Below are positions 38,551-47,615 of a stretch of DNA of 64,000 nt, piece after piece (within the stretch, counting starts at the first letter, position 1; every line of letters starts with the position of its first letter). The stretch is from Azospirillum lipoferum (GTDB lineage Bacteria; Pseudomonadota; Alphaproteobacteria; Azospirillales; Azospirillaceae), in contig NZ_JALJXJ010000002.1 of NCBI RefSeq assembly GCF_024170005.1, positions 496,001 to 560,000 on the forward strand, given 5' to 3'. The notes beneath the pieces are model-generated. The model ran no database searches. It worked only from the letters and a program-made list of their open reading frames with translations, and was not told the DNA's origin. The position numbers were made by a program, and so were the translations under genes.

Positions 38551-39333
38551 ATGAGTATTTGGGGCAAGATCCTGGGTGGCGCGGCCGGCCTGTTCACCGG
38601 CGGGCCGCTCGGCGCCCTGCTGGGCGGTCTGGCCGGGCATGCCGTCGACCTGTGGTCGCCCTGCGGCCCGAGCGACCAACCGCGCCAGGGGATGAGCGAT
38701 GCGGATGCCGAAGCGGCCAAGCAGACCGTCGCCTTCACCATCGGCGTCATCGCGTTGGCCGCCAAGATGGCGCGGGCCGATGGCGTGGTGAAGCGGGTGG
38801 AGGTCGACACCTTCAAGCGGCTGTTCCGCGTCCCGCCGGAGGAGCTGGCCAATGTCGGGCGCGTCTTCGACCTCGCCCGCCGCGACACCCGCGGGTTCGA
38901 GGAGTATGCCCGCCAGATCGCCAAGCTGTTCGAGGACAAGCATGCGGTGCTGGAGGAACTGCTCGACAGCCTGCTGATGATCGCCGAGGCCGACGACGAA
39001 CTGCACGAGACGGAGGTGGAGTATCTGCGCGCCGTCGCCGTGATCTTCGGCTTCGACGAGGCCGATTTCCGCCGCATCGTCGCCGGCCACCATCTGGCCG
39101 GCACCCCGACGGAGACCGACCCCTATGCCGTTCTGGGCGTGCCGCGCCAAGCCGGCGACGACGCGGTGAAGGCCGCCCACCGGGCACTGGTGCGCGAACA
39201 CCATCCGGACCGGCTGATCGCCCAGGGCATGCCGCAGGAATTCATCGATCTGGCGACCCAGAAGCTCGCGTTGATCAATGCCGCCTACGATCGCATCCGC
39301 CGCGAGCGGGAGGGAGCCGCCGCCCTGTCCTAG
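38551..39333 (+). CDS. DjlA-like TerB/DnaJ co-chaperone
   Basis: 260 residues. A Gly-rich N-terminal segment (GGAAGLFTGGPLGALLGGLAG) may associate with the membrane as in DjlA. The TerB-like helical domain (about 52-165) contains AAKMARADGVVKRVEVDTF and the paired ADDELHETEVEYL acidic helices. The C-terminal J domain (about 183-255) has an intact HPD (EHHPDRL). It stimulates DnaK, in contrast to the HscB-like protein in this window whose HPD is lost. Start ATG at 38551. Confidence 0.92.
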   Translation: MSIWGKILGGAAGLFTGGPLGALLGGLAGHAVDLWSPCGPSDQPRQGMSDADAEAAKQTVAFTIGVIALAAKMARADGVVKRVEVDTFKRLFRVPPEELANVGRVFDLARRDTRGFEEYARQIAKLFEDKHAVLEELLDSLLMIAEADDELHETEVEYLRAVAVIFGFDEADFRRIVAGHHLAGTPTETDPYAVLGVPRQAGDDAVKAAHRALVREHHPDRLIAQGMPQEFIDLATQKLALINAAYDRIRREREGAAALS

Positions 39334-39365
39334 CCTGTCGCGATTCGTCACAGCTTGCGATCATT

Positions 39366-39394
39366 TGAAATTGCTTTACGGTAGTCTTTATCCC
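39366..39394 (+). promoter_or_regulatory. Possible promoter before the duplicated membrane protein gene
   Basis: TTGAAA at 39366-39371 and TTATCC at 39389-39394, spacer 17, in a locally AT-rich patch 64 bases before the start. Confidence 0.3.
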
Positions 39395-39457
39395 GTTTTC
39401 TGACATATCGTTCCCGCTGGGACGGGCGACCGGTAGCCCGCGCATTTTGGGGGCGAC

Positions 39458-40597
39458 ATGACGATGCGACGCACGATCATCCGGACGATCTTCGCTGCGG
39501 TTTTGGGGACGACGCTAGCCGCAGCCTGCGGCGCGCAGGCCCAGATACCGGTGACGGCCACCGACGCGACGGTGGTGCTGGGCCAGCCGCTGACGCTGAA
39601 TCTGGGGGTACCGTCCGGCACCGACTGTGCCACGCGGGCGGCGGCATGGAACGCCGACGCACTTGTCCTGGTCGCCAACGGCCAGACGATCCCGGGCGCC
39701 CGCGCCAGCTTCGCCTGCTCGGCCAAGGGCGAAGTGATAGGCACCGCCTCCACCTCCATCGCCGGCAACGGCAGCGACGCGACAAATCGGCGGGCGGCCT
39801 GGCAGACCGCCTTCAGCGGCTTCTTCAGCCTCGCTGGCGCCAAGACCCTGCCGGTCGCCTTCGGCCCGGCCACCGGCGGCATGACCACCGCGCCGCAGAT
39901 GGTCTCGATCCAGGGTGCCAGTGACCGCGACCTGGGATTGGCCGCCATCTGGTTCGCGCTGGTGGCGGCGATGTTCCTCTATGCCTTCTTCCGCCATTTC
40001 GGGCGGACCGATGCCATCACACCGATCGCCGGCGTGCCGATGCCCGCCAACTACCGGGCGCCCTACAGTCTCGCCCGCTTCCAGCTCCTGTGGTGGAGCG
40101 GGATCGTCACCGCGTCCTACGTCGCCATCCTGACCATCACCGGGTCGATGGACACCATCACCACCGGCACCATGGCGCTGATGGGGATCGTCGGCGGCAC
40201 CTCCGTCCTGGCCGCCTTCCAGGATCGCCGGCCGAGCGACGACCAGACCCGGCGCCAGCAGCATGCCGCCCTCTACATCGCCGCAGCGTCGGCCACCCCG
40301 CCCGACCAGACGGCGATGGCCGCCAGTCTGGCCGAGGTCTACCCACCCACCCAGGGGCTGCTGCCCGACCTGCTGAGCGATGCCGCCGGCTACAACATCC
40401 ACCGCCTGCAACTGCTGGCCTGGACCGGCGTGCTGGGCATCACCTTTCTCTACGAGGTCACCCGCACGCTGGGCATGCCGGAGCTGTCGGCCAACCTGCT
40501 GGCCCTGACCGGCATCAGCAACGGCACCTATTTCGGCTTCAAGATGCAGGAACAGCAGGTGCCCGCGCCGACCGGCATCCCGCAGGCGGCCGGCTGA
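39458..40597 (+). CDS. Membrane protein with signal peptide and internal duplication, unknown function
   Basis: 379 residues. Signal peptide at 1-28 (cleavage near GAQAQ). A periplasmic domain of about 120 residues follows, with a Cys pair (C57, C87). Membrane helix at about 159-177. Two similar segments then follow, 203-257 (YSLARFQLLWWSGIV...) and 312-366 (YNIHRLQLLAWTGVL...). Each starts with a R-F/L-QLL-W-S/TG motif and ends in a Gly-rich helix. No family recognised. The repeated unit suggests a duplicated pair of membrane hairpins. Chromosomal codon use. Confidence 0.72.
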   Translation: MTMRRTIIRTIFAAVLGTTLAAACGAQAQIPVTATDATVVLGQPLTLNLGVPSGTDCATRAAAWNADALVLVANGQTIPGARASFACSAKGEVIGTASTSIAGNGSDATNRRAAWQTAFSGFFSLAGAKTLPVAFGPATGGMTTAPQMVSIQGASDRDLGLAAIWFALVAAMFLYAFFRHFGRTDAITPIAGVPMPANYRAPYSLARFQLLWWSGIVTASYVAILTITGSMDTITTGTMALMGIVGGTSVLAAFQDRRPSDDQTRRQQHAALYIAAASATPPDQTAMAASLAEVYPPTQGLLPDLLSDAAGYNIHRLQLLAWTGVLGITFLYEVTRTLGMPELSANLLALTGISNGTYFGFKMQEQQVPAPTGIPQAAG

Positions 40598-40715
40598 ACC
40601 CAAAGGCGTTTCCGGCGGGCGCAACCCGCCCAACCGTTTTTCCGGGTCGCGGCGGAAGGGTATGGCGCGCTATAACCCATCCCCTTCCCTCGATTTTCCG
40701 GCGCACGAACGGTCC

Positions 40716-42548
40716 ATGGCTCCTCCCGCACCCATCTCGGCGCTCCAGGGCGTCTCCGTCACCTTCGGCGGCCGTCCGCTGTTCGACGGCATCGACCTGT
40801 CCATCGGACGCGGCGACCGCGCCTGTCTGGTCGGACGCAACGGGTCGGGCAAGTCGACGCTGATGAAGGTGCTGGCCGGGATGATCCAGCCCGACGGCGG
40901 CACCGTCTTCGTCCAGCCCGGCGCCCGCCTCGCCTATCTGCCGCAGGAGCCGGACTTCACCGGCTGCGCCACCGTCCACGACTATGTCGTGCAGGGCCTG
41001 CCCGCCGACGAGCAGGACGAGGCTCACCGGGTCGATGCGGTGCTGGACCGGCTGCAGGTCGACGGCAACCTCGACCCGCGCACTCTGTCGGGCGGCGAAT
41101 CCCGCCGCACGGCGCTGGCCCGCACGCTGGTCGGCAACCCCGACGTCATGTTGCTGGACGAGCCGACCAACCATCTCGACCTCCCCACCATCGAATGGCT
41201 GGAAGAGGAGCTGCTGTCCTTCCGCGGCGGGCTGCTGCTGATCAGCCACGACCGCGCCTTCCTCAACCGGCTCGCCAAGCGGACGCTGTGGCTCGACCGC
41301 GGCACGGTGCGCGCCACCGACCGTGGCTTTGCCGAATTCGAGACCTGGCAGGCCGAGGTGTTCGAGGCGGAGGAGGCCGCGGCCCACAAGCTGGACCGCA
41401 AGATCGAAAGCGAGATGAAGTGGCTGCGCGAGGGCATCTCCGCCCGGCGCACCCGCAATATGGGGCGCGTCCGCAACCTGCTGGACCTGCGCGCCGGGCG
41501 GGCCGAGCAGATCAAGGGCGGCCAGCAGGCCAAGCTCGCCATCGCCGAGGCCGAGCGCGGCGGCCGGCTGGTGATCGAGGCGACCGGCATTTCCAAGGGT
41601 TTCGACACGCCCGAGGGCCGCAAGACCATTGTGAAGAACTTCTCCACCCGCATCCTGCGCGGTGACCGTGTGGGGCTGATCGGACCGAATGGCGCCGGCA
41701 AGTCCACCCTGCTGAAGATGCTGACCGGCCAGCTGCCGCCCGACGAGGGGACGGTGAAGCTGGGCACCAGCCTCGACACCGCCTATTTCGACCAGCGGCG
41801 GGAGGGGCTGGATCCGGAGGACACCATCCGCAAGGTGCTGTGTCCCTTCGGCGGCGACGCGGTGATGGTCAACGGTGTGTCGCGCCATGTTGCCGGCTAT
41901 ATCAAGGACTTCCTGTTCGACACCCGGCAGCTGGACAGCCCGGTCAAGGCGCTGTCGGGCGGCGAGCGCAACCGGCTGCTGCTGGCCCGGCTTTTCGCCA
42001 AGCCCAGCAACATGATGATCCTGGACGAGCCGACCAACGACCTCGACATGGACACGCTGGACCTGCTGGAGGACGTGCTGGGCGACTATCAGGGTACGCT
42101 GCTGCTGGTCAGCCACGACCGCGACTTCCTCGACCGGCTGGTGACCGCCACCATCGCGCTGGAGGGCGACGGCACCGCCACCGAATATGCCGGCGGCTAT
42201 TCCGACTATCTGGTGCAGCGTCCGGCCAAGGTGGCTCCCGCCGCTGCCGCCACCAAGCCGAAGCCCGCTGCCCAGGTGCCGGCCACCGCAGCCAAGCCGC
42301 GCGGCAAGCTGAGCTACAAGGACCAGCGCGAGCTGGACGAACTGCCCGCCCGCATGGACACGCTGGGAGCCGAGATCGCCAAGCTGGAGAAGGCGATGGC
42401 CGATCCCGACCTGTTCAGCCGCGATCCCGCCAAGTTCCAGAAAACCAGCGAGCAGCTGCATGCCAAGCAGGCCGCACTCGCCGCGGCGGAGGAGCGCTGG
42501 CTGGAACTGGAGGCGATGCGCGAGGAGTTGGAAGGCGGGCGGGCATGA
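40716..42548 (+). CDS. uup: ABC-F ATPase, Uup type
   Basis: 610 residues from the ATG at 40716. Two ATPase domains. Domain 1: Walker A GRNGSGKST (40-48), LSGGESRRTALART and LLDEPTNHLDL. Domain 2: GPNGAGKST (323-331), LSGGERNRLLLARL and ILDEPTNDLDM. The linker (about 220-300) has the WLREGISARRTRNMGR motif typical of Uup. A C-terminal Lys/Ala linker and coiled coil (about 525-610) bind nucleic acid. No membrane part, so a ribosome- or DNA-associated factor. It ends in an ATGA overlap with the transporter gene. Confidence 0.92.
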   Translation: MAPPAPISALQGVSVTFGGRPLFDGIDLSIGRGDRACLVGRNGSGKSTLMKVLAGMIQPDGGTVFVQPGARLAYLPQEPDFTGCATVHDYVVQGLPADEQDEAHRVDAVLDRLQVDGNLDPRTLSGGESRRTALARTLVGNPDVMLLDEPTNHLDLPTIEWLEEELLSFRGGLLLISHDRAFLNRLAKRTLWLDRGTVRATDRGFAEFETWQAEVFEAEEAAAHKLDRKIESEMKWLREGISARRTRNMGRVRNLLDLRAGRAEQIKGGQQAKLAIAEAERGGRLVIEATGISKGFDTPEGRKTIVKNFSTRILRGDRVGLIGPNGAGKSTLLKMLTGQLPPDEGTVKLGTSLDTAYFDQRREGLDPEDTIRKVLCPFGGDAVMVNGVSRHVAGYIKDFLFDTRQLDSPVKALSGGERNRLLLARLFAKPSNMMILDEPTNDLDMDTLDLLEDVLGDYQGTLLLVSHDRDFLDRLVTATIALEGDGTATEYAGGYSDYLVQRPAKVAPAAAATKPKPAAQVPATAAKPRGKLSYKDQRELDELPARMDTLGAEIAKLEKAMADPDLFSRDPAKFQKTSEQLHAKQAALAAAEERWLELEAMREELEGGRA

Positions 42549-43423
42549 GCTTCGCCCACACGCTCCAGGCGCTGGTGGTGATGGCGCTGTGGGGGCTGAA
42601 CTTTGTGGTGGCGAAATGGGCGCTGGCCGAATTCCCGCCTCTGTTCGTGATGTTCCTGCGCTTTGCCCTGGTGGCGGTGCTGATCATCCCCTTCTTCCGC
42701 GTGCCGCGCGACAAGCTGTGGAAGATCGCGCTCCTGTCGGTGACGCTCGGCAGCATCCATTTCCCGATGATGTTCAGCGGGCTCAACGGGATCGACGCGG
42801 CCACCGCCTCGCTGGCGGCACAGGTGCAGGTGCCCTTCTCCTCCCTGCTGGCGGCGCTGGTGTTCAAGGACAAGCTGGGCTGGCGCCGCGGCATCGGCAT
42901 GGCCGCGGCCTTCGCCGGCGTGGCGGTGATCGCCGGAGAGCCGCGGCTGGGCGAGTCGCTCTATTCGCTGCTGTTGATCCTGGCGGCCAGCTTCGCCTTC
43001 GCGGTGGCGAGCGTGCAGATGAAGCTGATCGGTTCGGTGAACGGCTTCGCCGTCAACGGCTGGATGGCGCTGTTCGCCATGCCGCAGCTGCTCGGCCTGT
43101 CGCTGCTGATGGAGCATGGGCAGATGGAGGCGCTGGCCAACTCGACCTGGGTCGGCTGGGCGTCCATCGGCTATATGGCGGTCGCCGTCACCATCATTGC
43201 CTATGGGCTGTGGTATCCGCTGCTCGGCCGCTATTCGGTCAATCAGACCATGCCCTATCTGCTGACCGTGCCGGTCTTCGGCGTCGCCAGCGGCGTGCTG
43301 CTGATGGGCGACCCACTGACGGTGAACCTCGCCATCGGCGGACTGCTGACCATCGGCGGCGTCGCGGTGATCGTCCGGCGCGGGCCGAAGGCGGTCAATC
43401 AGACGGTCACGAATCCGACCTGA
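42545..43423 (+). CDS. EamA-family drug/metabolite transporter
   Basis: 292 residues. Ten membrane helices in two EamA repeats: the first opens ALVVMALWGLNFVVAKWAL, and the second begins near residue 140 (LLLILAASFAFAVAS). The pattern FMFLRFALVAVLIIPFF resembles the O-acetylserine/cysteine exporter branch (EamA/YdeD), but the substrate is not certain. Translationally coupled to uup by a 4-base overlap and followed 25 bases later by the amidase. Confidence 0.88.
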   Translation: MSFAHTLQALVVMALWGLNFVVAKWALAEFPPLFVMFLRFALVAVLIIPFFRVPRDKLWKIALLSVTLGSIHFPMMFSGLNGIDAATASLAAQVQVPFSSLLAALVFKDKLGWRRGIGMAAAFAGVAVIAGEPRLGESLYSLLLILAASFAFAVASVQMKLIGSVNGFAVNGWMALFAMPQLLGLSLLMEHGQMEALANSTWVGWASIGYMAVAVTIIAYGLWYPLLGRYSVNQTMPYLLTVPVFGVASGVLLMGDPLTVNLAIGGLLTIGGVAVIVRRGPKAVNQTVTNPT

Positions 43424-43448
43424 GCGCCGGACCTGATAAGATGCCGAC

Positions 43449-44141
43449 ATGAGCAGCTTCCGCCGGATCGACCGCCCCTCTCCCAACCACGGCCCGCGGG
43501 CAGAGGGCACGCGGGTGGAACTGCTGATCCTGCATTACACCGGCATGCCCACCGCCGCCAATGCGCTGGAGCGGCTATGCGACCCGGCGGCCCAGGTCAG
43601 CGCCCATTACACGGTGGACGAGGACGGCACCATCTATGCCCATGTGCCGGAGGACCGCCGCGCCTGGCATGCCGGCCGGTCGAGCTGGCGCGGAGCGGAA
43701 GACGTCAACAGCCGCTCCATCGGCGTCGAAATCGTTAATCCCGGCCACGAGTTCGGCTATCGCCCATTCTCGCCGGTGCAAATGGCGGCGGTGGCCGAGC
43801 TTTGCCTGGGCATCGTGGGCCGCCATGGAATCGCTCCCGCCGACGTGCTGGGCCATAGCGACGTGGCGCCCGCCCGCAAGGAGGATCCGGGCGAACTATT
43901 CGACTGGCTGGGCCTCGCCGCCCAGGGGATCGGGCTGTGGCCCACGCTGTCCCAGGCAGACGACGGTCCCTTCACCGATGCGGAGGTCACCGCACTGCTG
44001 GGACGCTATGGGTATGACCCGGCCGAGCCGCGGGCCCTGCTGTCCTTCCAGCGCCACTTCCGTCCGGAATGCCTGACCGGCACCCCCGATCCCGAGACGG
44101 TGCGGCGCCTACGCGCCCTGCTGCGGCTGACGGGGCGGTGA
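43449..44141 (+). CDS. N-acetylmuramoyl-L-alanine amidase, AmpD/AmiD type
   Basis: 230 residues. Zinc ligands H29 (ILHYTGM), H136 (VLGHSDVAP) and D146, with K144 two residues earlier and E95 (IGVEIVNPG). This matches the AmpD arrangement. A C-terminal peptidoglycan-binding-like helical segment (about 170-230) fits AmiD. There is no signal peptide, so it may act in the cytoplasm on recycled anhydro-muropeptides, as AmpD does. Short gap after the EamA gene suggests co-transcription. Confidence 0.9.
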   Translation: MSSFRRIDRPSPNHGPRAEGTRVELLILHYTGMPTAANALERLCDPAAQVSAHYTVDEDGTIYAHVPEDRRAWHAGRSSWRGAEDVNSRSIGVEIVNPGHEFGYRPFSPVQMAAVAELCLGIVGRHGIAPADVLGHSDVAPARKEDPGELFDWLGLAAQGIGLWPTLSQADDGPFTDAEVTALLGRYGYDPAEPRALLSFQRHFRPECLTGTPDPETVRRLRALLRLTGR

Positions 44142-44196
44142 TGGTTTGAATCCGCGATTTGGGATTTGCCCCCACGGCCGCTTCCCTATATGAACG

Positions 44197-44603
<407 letters not shown>

Positions 44604-44868
44604 TTTTTCCCCTTCTTTGCCCATTCCGTCCCAAAACGGATCTCCCATCAGGGCGCCTGATCCCATGGCGCCCCATGATGACCTCCGTTTGCCCCCGCCC
44701 TGCCCCTTTCGACGGGCCGGCATGGGACGGCATGGGCGGCTGATGGACCATACCGGCGTCATCCACAGGGCGGATGCGACCACCACTCCCTCCTTATCCC
44801 GCAGTCCGCCGGGCTTTCCCACGGCCATCCCCAGCATGTGCACGGTCCCTTCCACATTTTCCCCAGAC

Positions 44869-44889
44869 TAATCCACAGCCGGTGGATAA
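44869..44889. promoter_or_regulatory. Inverted pair of near-consensus DnaA boxes
   Basis: TAATCCACA (44869-44877, forward) and GGTGGATAA (44881-44889, reverse of TTATCCACC), each 8 of 9 to TTATCCACA, separated by GCC. Confidence 0.55.
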
Positions 44890-45035
44890 CTGTGGGGCGA
44901 TTTCCCATGCTGTCCCATGCCGGACCGGGCTTTCCCACCCAAGGTTCTATGCCGTCTGAGGGGGTCGATTCGGTCGCAGGGCAAACCATGCATACATAGA
45001 ATTTTCTTAAAACTTTGGAACGTTCGCGGAACGTA

Positions 45036-45055
45036 TGTGGATAACTTTATCCACA
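45036..45055. promoter_or_regulatory. Inverted pair of perfect DnaA boxes
   Basis: TGTGGATAA (45036-45044) and TTATCCACA (45047-45055) are both exact consensus DnaA boxes, facing each other over a 2-base gap. Two GANTC sites follow within 33 bases. Confidence 0.75.
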
Positions 45056-45171
45056 TTGTGCGAGTCCAGCATAATACTGCGATGATTCAGAAATTTCGTA
45101 CACCAACTTGCGCCGATGCCACAGCCTGACTCGAAAGTCTTGACACCCCCGTCTGAATACTCGGGGGGCCG

Positions 45172-45200
45172 TTGACGCCCATGCCGTCCCATGCTATCCC
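45172..45200 (+). promoter_or_regulatory. Probable promoter of the mraZ (dcw) operon
   Basis: TTGACG at 45172-45177 and TATCCC at 45195-45200, spacer 17, about 130 bases before mraZ. It overlaps the TGGGN array, as expected for MraZ autorepression. Another TTGACA at 45140 lacks a partner at the right distance. Confidence 0.45.
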
Positions 45201-45211
45201 AAGAATGCCCA
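45177..45211 (-). promoter_or_regulatory. Four-copy MraZ-type operator
   Basis: On the minus strand: TGGGC, TGGGA, TGGGA, TGGGC, each separated by exactly 5 bases (plus-strand NCCCA at 45177, 45187, 45197 and 45207). E. coli MraZ binds TGGGN direct repeats with 5-base spacers upstream of its own gene. It lies over the probable promoter. Confidence 0.7.
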
Positions 45212-45331
45212 TTTAAGGGGGGCTCCTACCCATTCTGGTTAACACCGGGGGCGGGAGCTGAATGGGCCAAGCGGGGCTAGCGCGGGGCACCCGACCGCGC
45301 ATGGGGAATAGCAGGGGGGATCGCCGGGCCT

Positions 45332-45829
45332 ATGGCCGTTTTCCTGTCCACATACGTCAACAAAGTTGACAGGAAAGGGCGTGTGTCGATCCCGGCACAG
45401 TTCAGGCAGTCGCTTGCCAAAACGTCGGCCCCCAGCACCGTCTATCTCTGGCCCTCGCTGAACCACCAGGCGCTGGAAGGCGCCGACCAGGACTATCTCG
45501 ACGTCCTCTCCGAAAGCCTCGAATCCCCCGACCTCGATGCCGACGAGCGCGACATGATCGAGACCTTCATCTTCGGCAAGCTGATCCCCGTCTCCTCCGA
45601 CGCCGAAGGCCGCATCGTCCTGCCCAAGGAACTGGCGGAATTCGCCGGCATCAGCGAGGAGGCCGCCTTTATCGGCCGCCGCAAGACCTTCCAGATCTGG
45701 GAACCCGACGCCCTGAAGGCCCACGAGGCCGCCCTGCGCGAACAGGTCGTGCGCAAGGACATCTCGCTGAGCCAGATCGTTGCCAAAGCCTCCCGCGCCG
45801 CCGCCGGCCGGAGCGGGGAGGGCGCCTGA
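45332..45829 (+). CDS. mraZ: Transcriptional regulator MraZ
   Basis: 165 residues, two SpoVT-AbrB-like units: the first has [21 protein letters not shown] (about 4-25), the second [20 protein letters not shown] (about 82-101). The DxKGR and D/EGR motifs are the DNA-binding elements. MraZ forms a ring of subunits and represses its own operon. It is the first gene of the cluster, and its TGA overlaps the rsmH ATG by one base. GCAGGGGGGA upstream acts as ribosome site. Confidence 0.96.
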   Translation: MAVFLSTYVNKVDRKGRVSIPAQFRQSLAKTSAPSTVYLWPSLNHQALEGADQDYLDVLSESLESPDLDADERDMIETFIFGKLIPVSSDAEGRIVLPKELAEFAGISEEAAFIGRRKTFQIWEPDALKAHEAALREQVVRKDISLSQIVAKASRAAAGRSGEGA

Positions 45830-46803
45830 TGACCGACTCCCGCATCCATATTCCCGTCCTGCTGGACGAGGTGATCGCCGCGCTGTCCCCGCGCGAGGGC
45901 GGCCTCTATGTGGACGGCACTTTCGGCGCCGGCGGCTACAGCCGCGCCCTGCTGCAATCGGCCTCCTGCCGGGTTATCGGCATCGATCGCGATCCCGCCG
46001 CGATCGAGCGCGGCCGTGCGCTGGCCCAGGAATTCCCCGGACGGCTGGAGGTGATCGAGGGCCGCTTCGGCGATATGGACCGGCTGCTCGCCGACCATGG
46101 CGTCGACAAGGTCGACGGCGTGGCGCTCGACGTCGGCGTCTCCTCCCCCCAGATCGACGAGCCGGAGCGCGGCTTCTCCTTCCGCTTCGACGGCCCGCTC
46201 GACATGCGGATGGGACGGGATGGGCCGACGGCCGCCGACGTGGTCAACACCGCCGACGAGGCGGAACTGGCCGATATCATCTATCAGCTGGGCGAGGAAC
46301 GGATGGCGCGCCGCGTCGCCCGCGCCATCGCCGCCGCCCGCCGCGAGGCGCCGATCGAGCGCACGGCGCGGCTGGCCGACATCATCCGCTCGGTGGTGCC
46401 GAAAGGGAAGGGCGACGGGATCGACCCGGCCACCCGGACCTTCCAGGCCCTGCGCATCCATGTGAACGACGAACTGGGCGAACTGCGGCGCGGCCTGTCC
46501 GCTGCCGAGTCGCTGCTGGCACCCGGCGGGCGTCTGGCCGTCGTCTCCTTCCATTCGCTGGAGGACCGTGAGGTCAAGGCGTTCCTGCGGGAACGCTCTT
46601 CGCCGCCGCCCTCCCCGTCCCGCCATACGCCCGTGACCGCGGTCGCGGCGCATCATCCATCCTTCCGCCTGCTCTCCCGGAAACCCGTGGACCCGAGCGA
46701 GGCCGAAGCCCGTAACAACCCACGCGCCCGGTCCGCCCGGCTGCGCGCGGCTGAACGTACCGAGGCGCCCGCGTTCCCGGCGTCCGGCAAGGAGGCAGCA
46801 TGA
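45829..46803 (+). CDS. rsmH: 16S rRNA m4C1402 methyltransferase RsmH (MraW)
   Basis: 324 residues. [19 protein letters not shown] opens the protein; the SAM motif is [14 protein letters not shown] and the second signature is [40 protein letters not shown] and the C-terminal [10 protein letters not shown] are all canonical. It methylates N4 of C1402 in 16S rRNA. It overlaps ftsL by an ATGA. Confidence 0.97.
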   Translation: MTDSRIHIPVLLDEVIAALSPREGGLYVDGTFGAGGYSRALLQSASCRVIGIDRDPAAIERGRALAQEFPGRLEVIEGRFGDMDRLLADHGVDKVDGVALDVGVSSPQIDEPERGFSFRFDGPLDMRMGRDGPTAADVVNTADEAELADIIYQLGEERMARRVARAIAAARREAPIERTARLADIIRSVVPKGKGDGIDPATRTFQALRIHVNDELGELRRGLSAAESLLAPGGRLAVVSFHSLEDREVKAFLRERSSPPPSPSRHTPVTAVAAHHPSFRLLSRKPVDPSEAEARNNPRARSARLRAAERTEAPAFPASGKEAA

Positions 46804-47615
46804 AAGGCAAGACCTGGCTGTTCTGGGGCGGCCTGATCGCGGCCGCCGGTGGCGTGCTGTTCCAGACCAGCTACGACGTCCAGGATCTGGAGGAGAAGCT
46901 CGCCGGGCTGAACCGCAAGATCGTTCAGGAGCAGGAGTCCATCCAGGTCCTGAAGGCCGAGTGGAGCTACCTGAACGATCCCACCAAGCTGGAGCAGATG
47001 GCGCAGGCCTATCTGACGCTGAAACCGACCGAACCGCGCCAGTATCTGGCGATGGACGTGATCCCGATGCGCCCGGCCGATGCGGTTCCGCCGCCCGCCC
47101 TGACGCCGCCCGGCATCGCTCCGCTCCCGCCGATGGTCCTGGCACCCGGCGCCGGCAATTCGCAGCTGGCCGCCGCCCGCGCCCCCGCCGCTCCCAACAA
47201 CAATGCTGCCGCCGGAATCGTTCCGGTCAGCGCGCCGGTCGGATTGGCGAAGCCGCTGCCGATGGAAAAGGCGCTGGAACGCGCGCCTGTCGTCGTGCCT
47301 GCGTCCCTGCCCTCCTCCGGCGGTCTCGCCGATCCATCCCGCGCCAACCGGATCAAGCCGGCCGCCCTGGTCCCCGGCTCCGCCCGTGCGCCCGCCGAGA
47401 AGTCCGCTGCCCCGGCGGCGCCGGCCGCCGGTAAGCTGGCACCGAACGCCCCGACTTCGCGCCCGACCGAGCTGGCCGCCCGCCCGACCCCGGCGCCGGC
47501 ACCCACCCCCAAGGTTGTCGCCGCCGCGGCTCCCGCCGCCCAGCAGCCGGCCTATCAGCCCAAACCGACCGACAGCCTCGGGCTGCTCGTTGCGCGGCTG
47601 GGGGCCAATCGATGA
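46800..47615 (+). CDS. ftsL: Cell division protein FtsL-like with long Ala/Pro tail
   Basis: 271 residues. Short N-terminus, membrane helix at about 6-23 ([15 protein letters not shown]), then a leucine-zipper-like coiled coil (about 26-75, [21 protein letters not shown] and [18 protein letters not shown]) as in FtsL. Residues about 95-271 are a low-complexity Ala/Pro extension, far beyond the roughly 100-residue core of E. coli FtsL. Position between rsmH and ftsI fixes the identity. It joins FtsB and FtsQ in the divisome; the tail would be periplasmic. Confidence 0.88.
   Translation: MKGKTWLFWGGLIAAAGGVLFQTSYDVQDLEEKLAGLNRKIVQEQESIQVLKAEWSYLNDPTKLEQMAQAYLTLKPTEPRQYLAMDVIPMRPADAVPPPALTPPGIAPLPPMVLAPGAGNSQLAAARAPAAPNNNAAAGIVPVSAPVGLAKPLPMEKALERAPVVVPASLPSSGGLADPSRANRIKPAALVPGSARAPAEKSAAPAAPAAGKLAPNAPTSRPTELAARPTPAPAPTPKVVAAAAPAAQQPAYQPKPTDSLGLLVARLGANR

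Larger units (their letters stand above)
44604..45331. other. 728-bp non-coding region before the dcw cluster: origin-like, with DnaA boxes, GANTC sites and TGGGN repeats
   Basis: No gene supported. Visible elements: DnaA-box-like 9-mers at 44759-44767 (TCATCCACA), 44869-44877, 44881-44889, 45036-45044 and 45047-45055. GANTC sites (CcrM-type) lie at 44967, 45062, 45084 and 45128. An AT-rich stretch runs about 44987-45025. 10-bp-phased NCCCA/TGGGN pairs lie at 44619/44629, 44661/44671, 44723/44733 (reverse orientation) and 44903/44913/44933, plus a four-copy array at 45177-45211. Either a chromosomal origin or a heavily regulated division promoter. Confidence 0.6.

Noticed and set aside
45001-45250. 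CtrA boxes (TTAA-N7-TTAA) in the origin-like region
   Set aside because: TTAA occurs at 45007 and elsewhere, but no properly spaced pair was seen.
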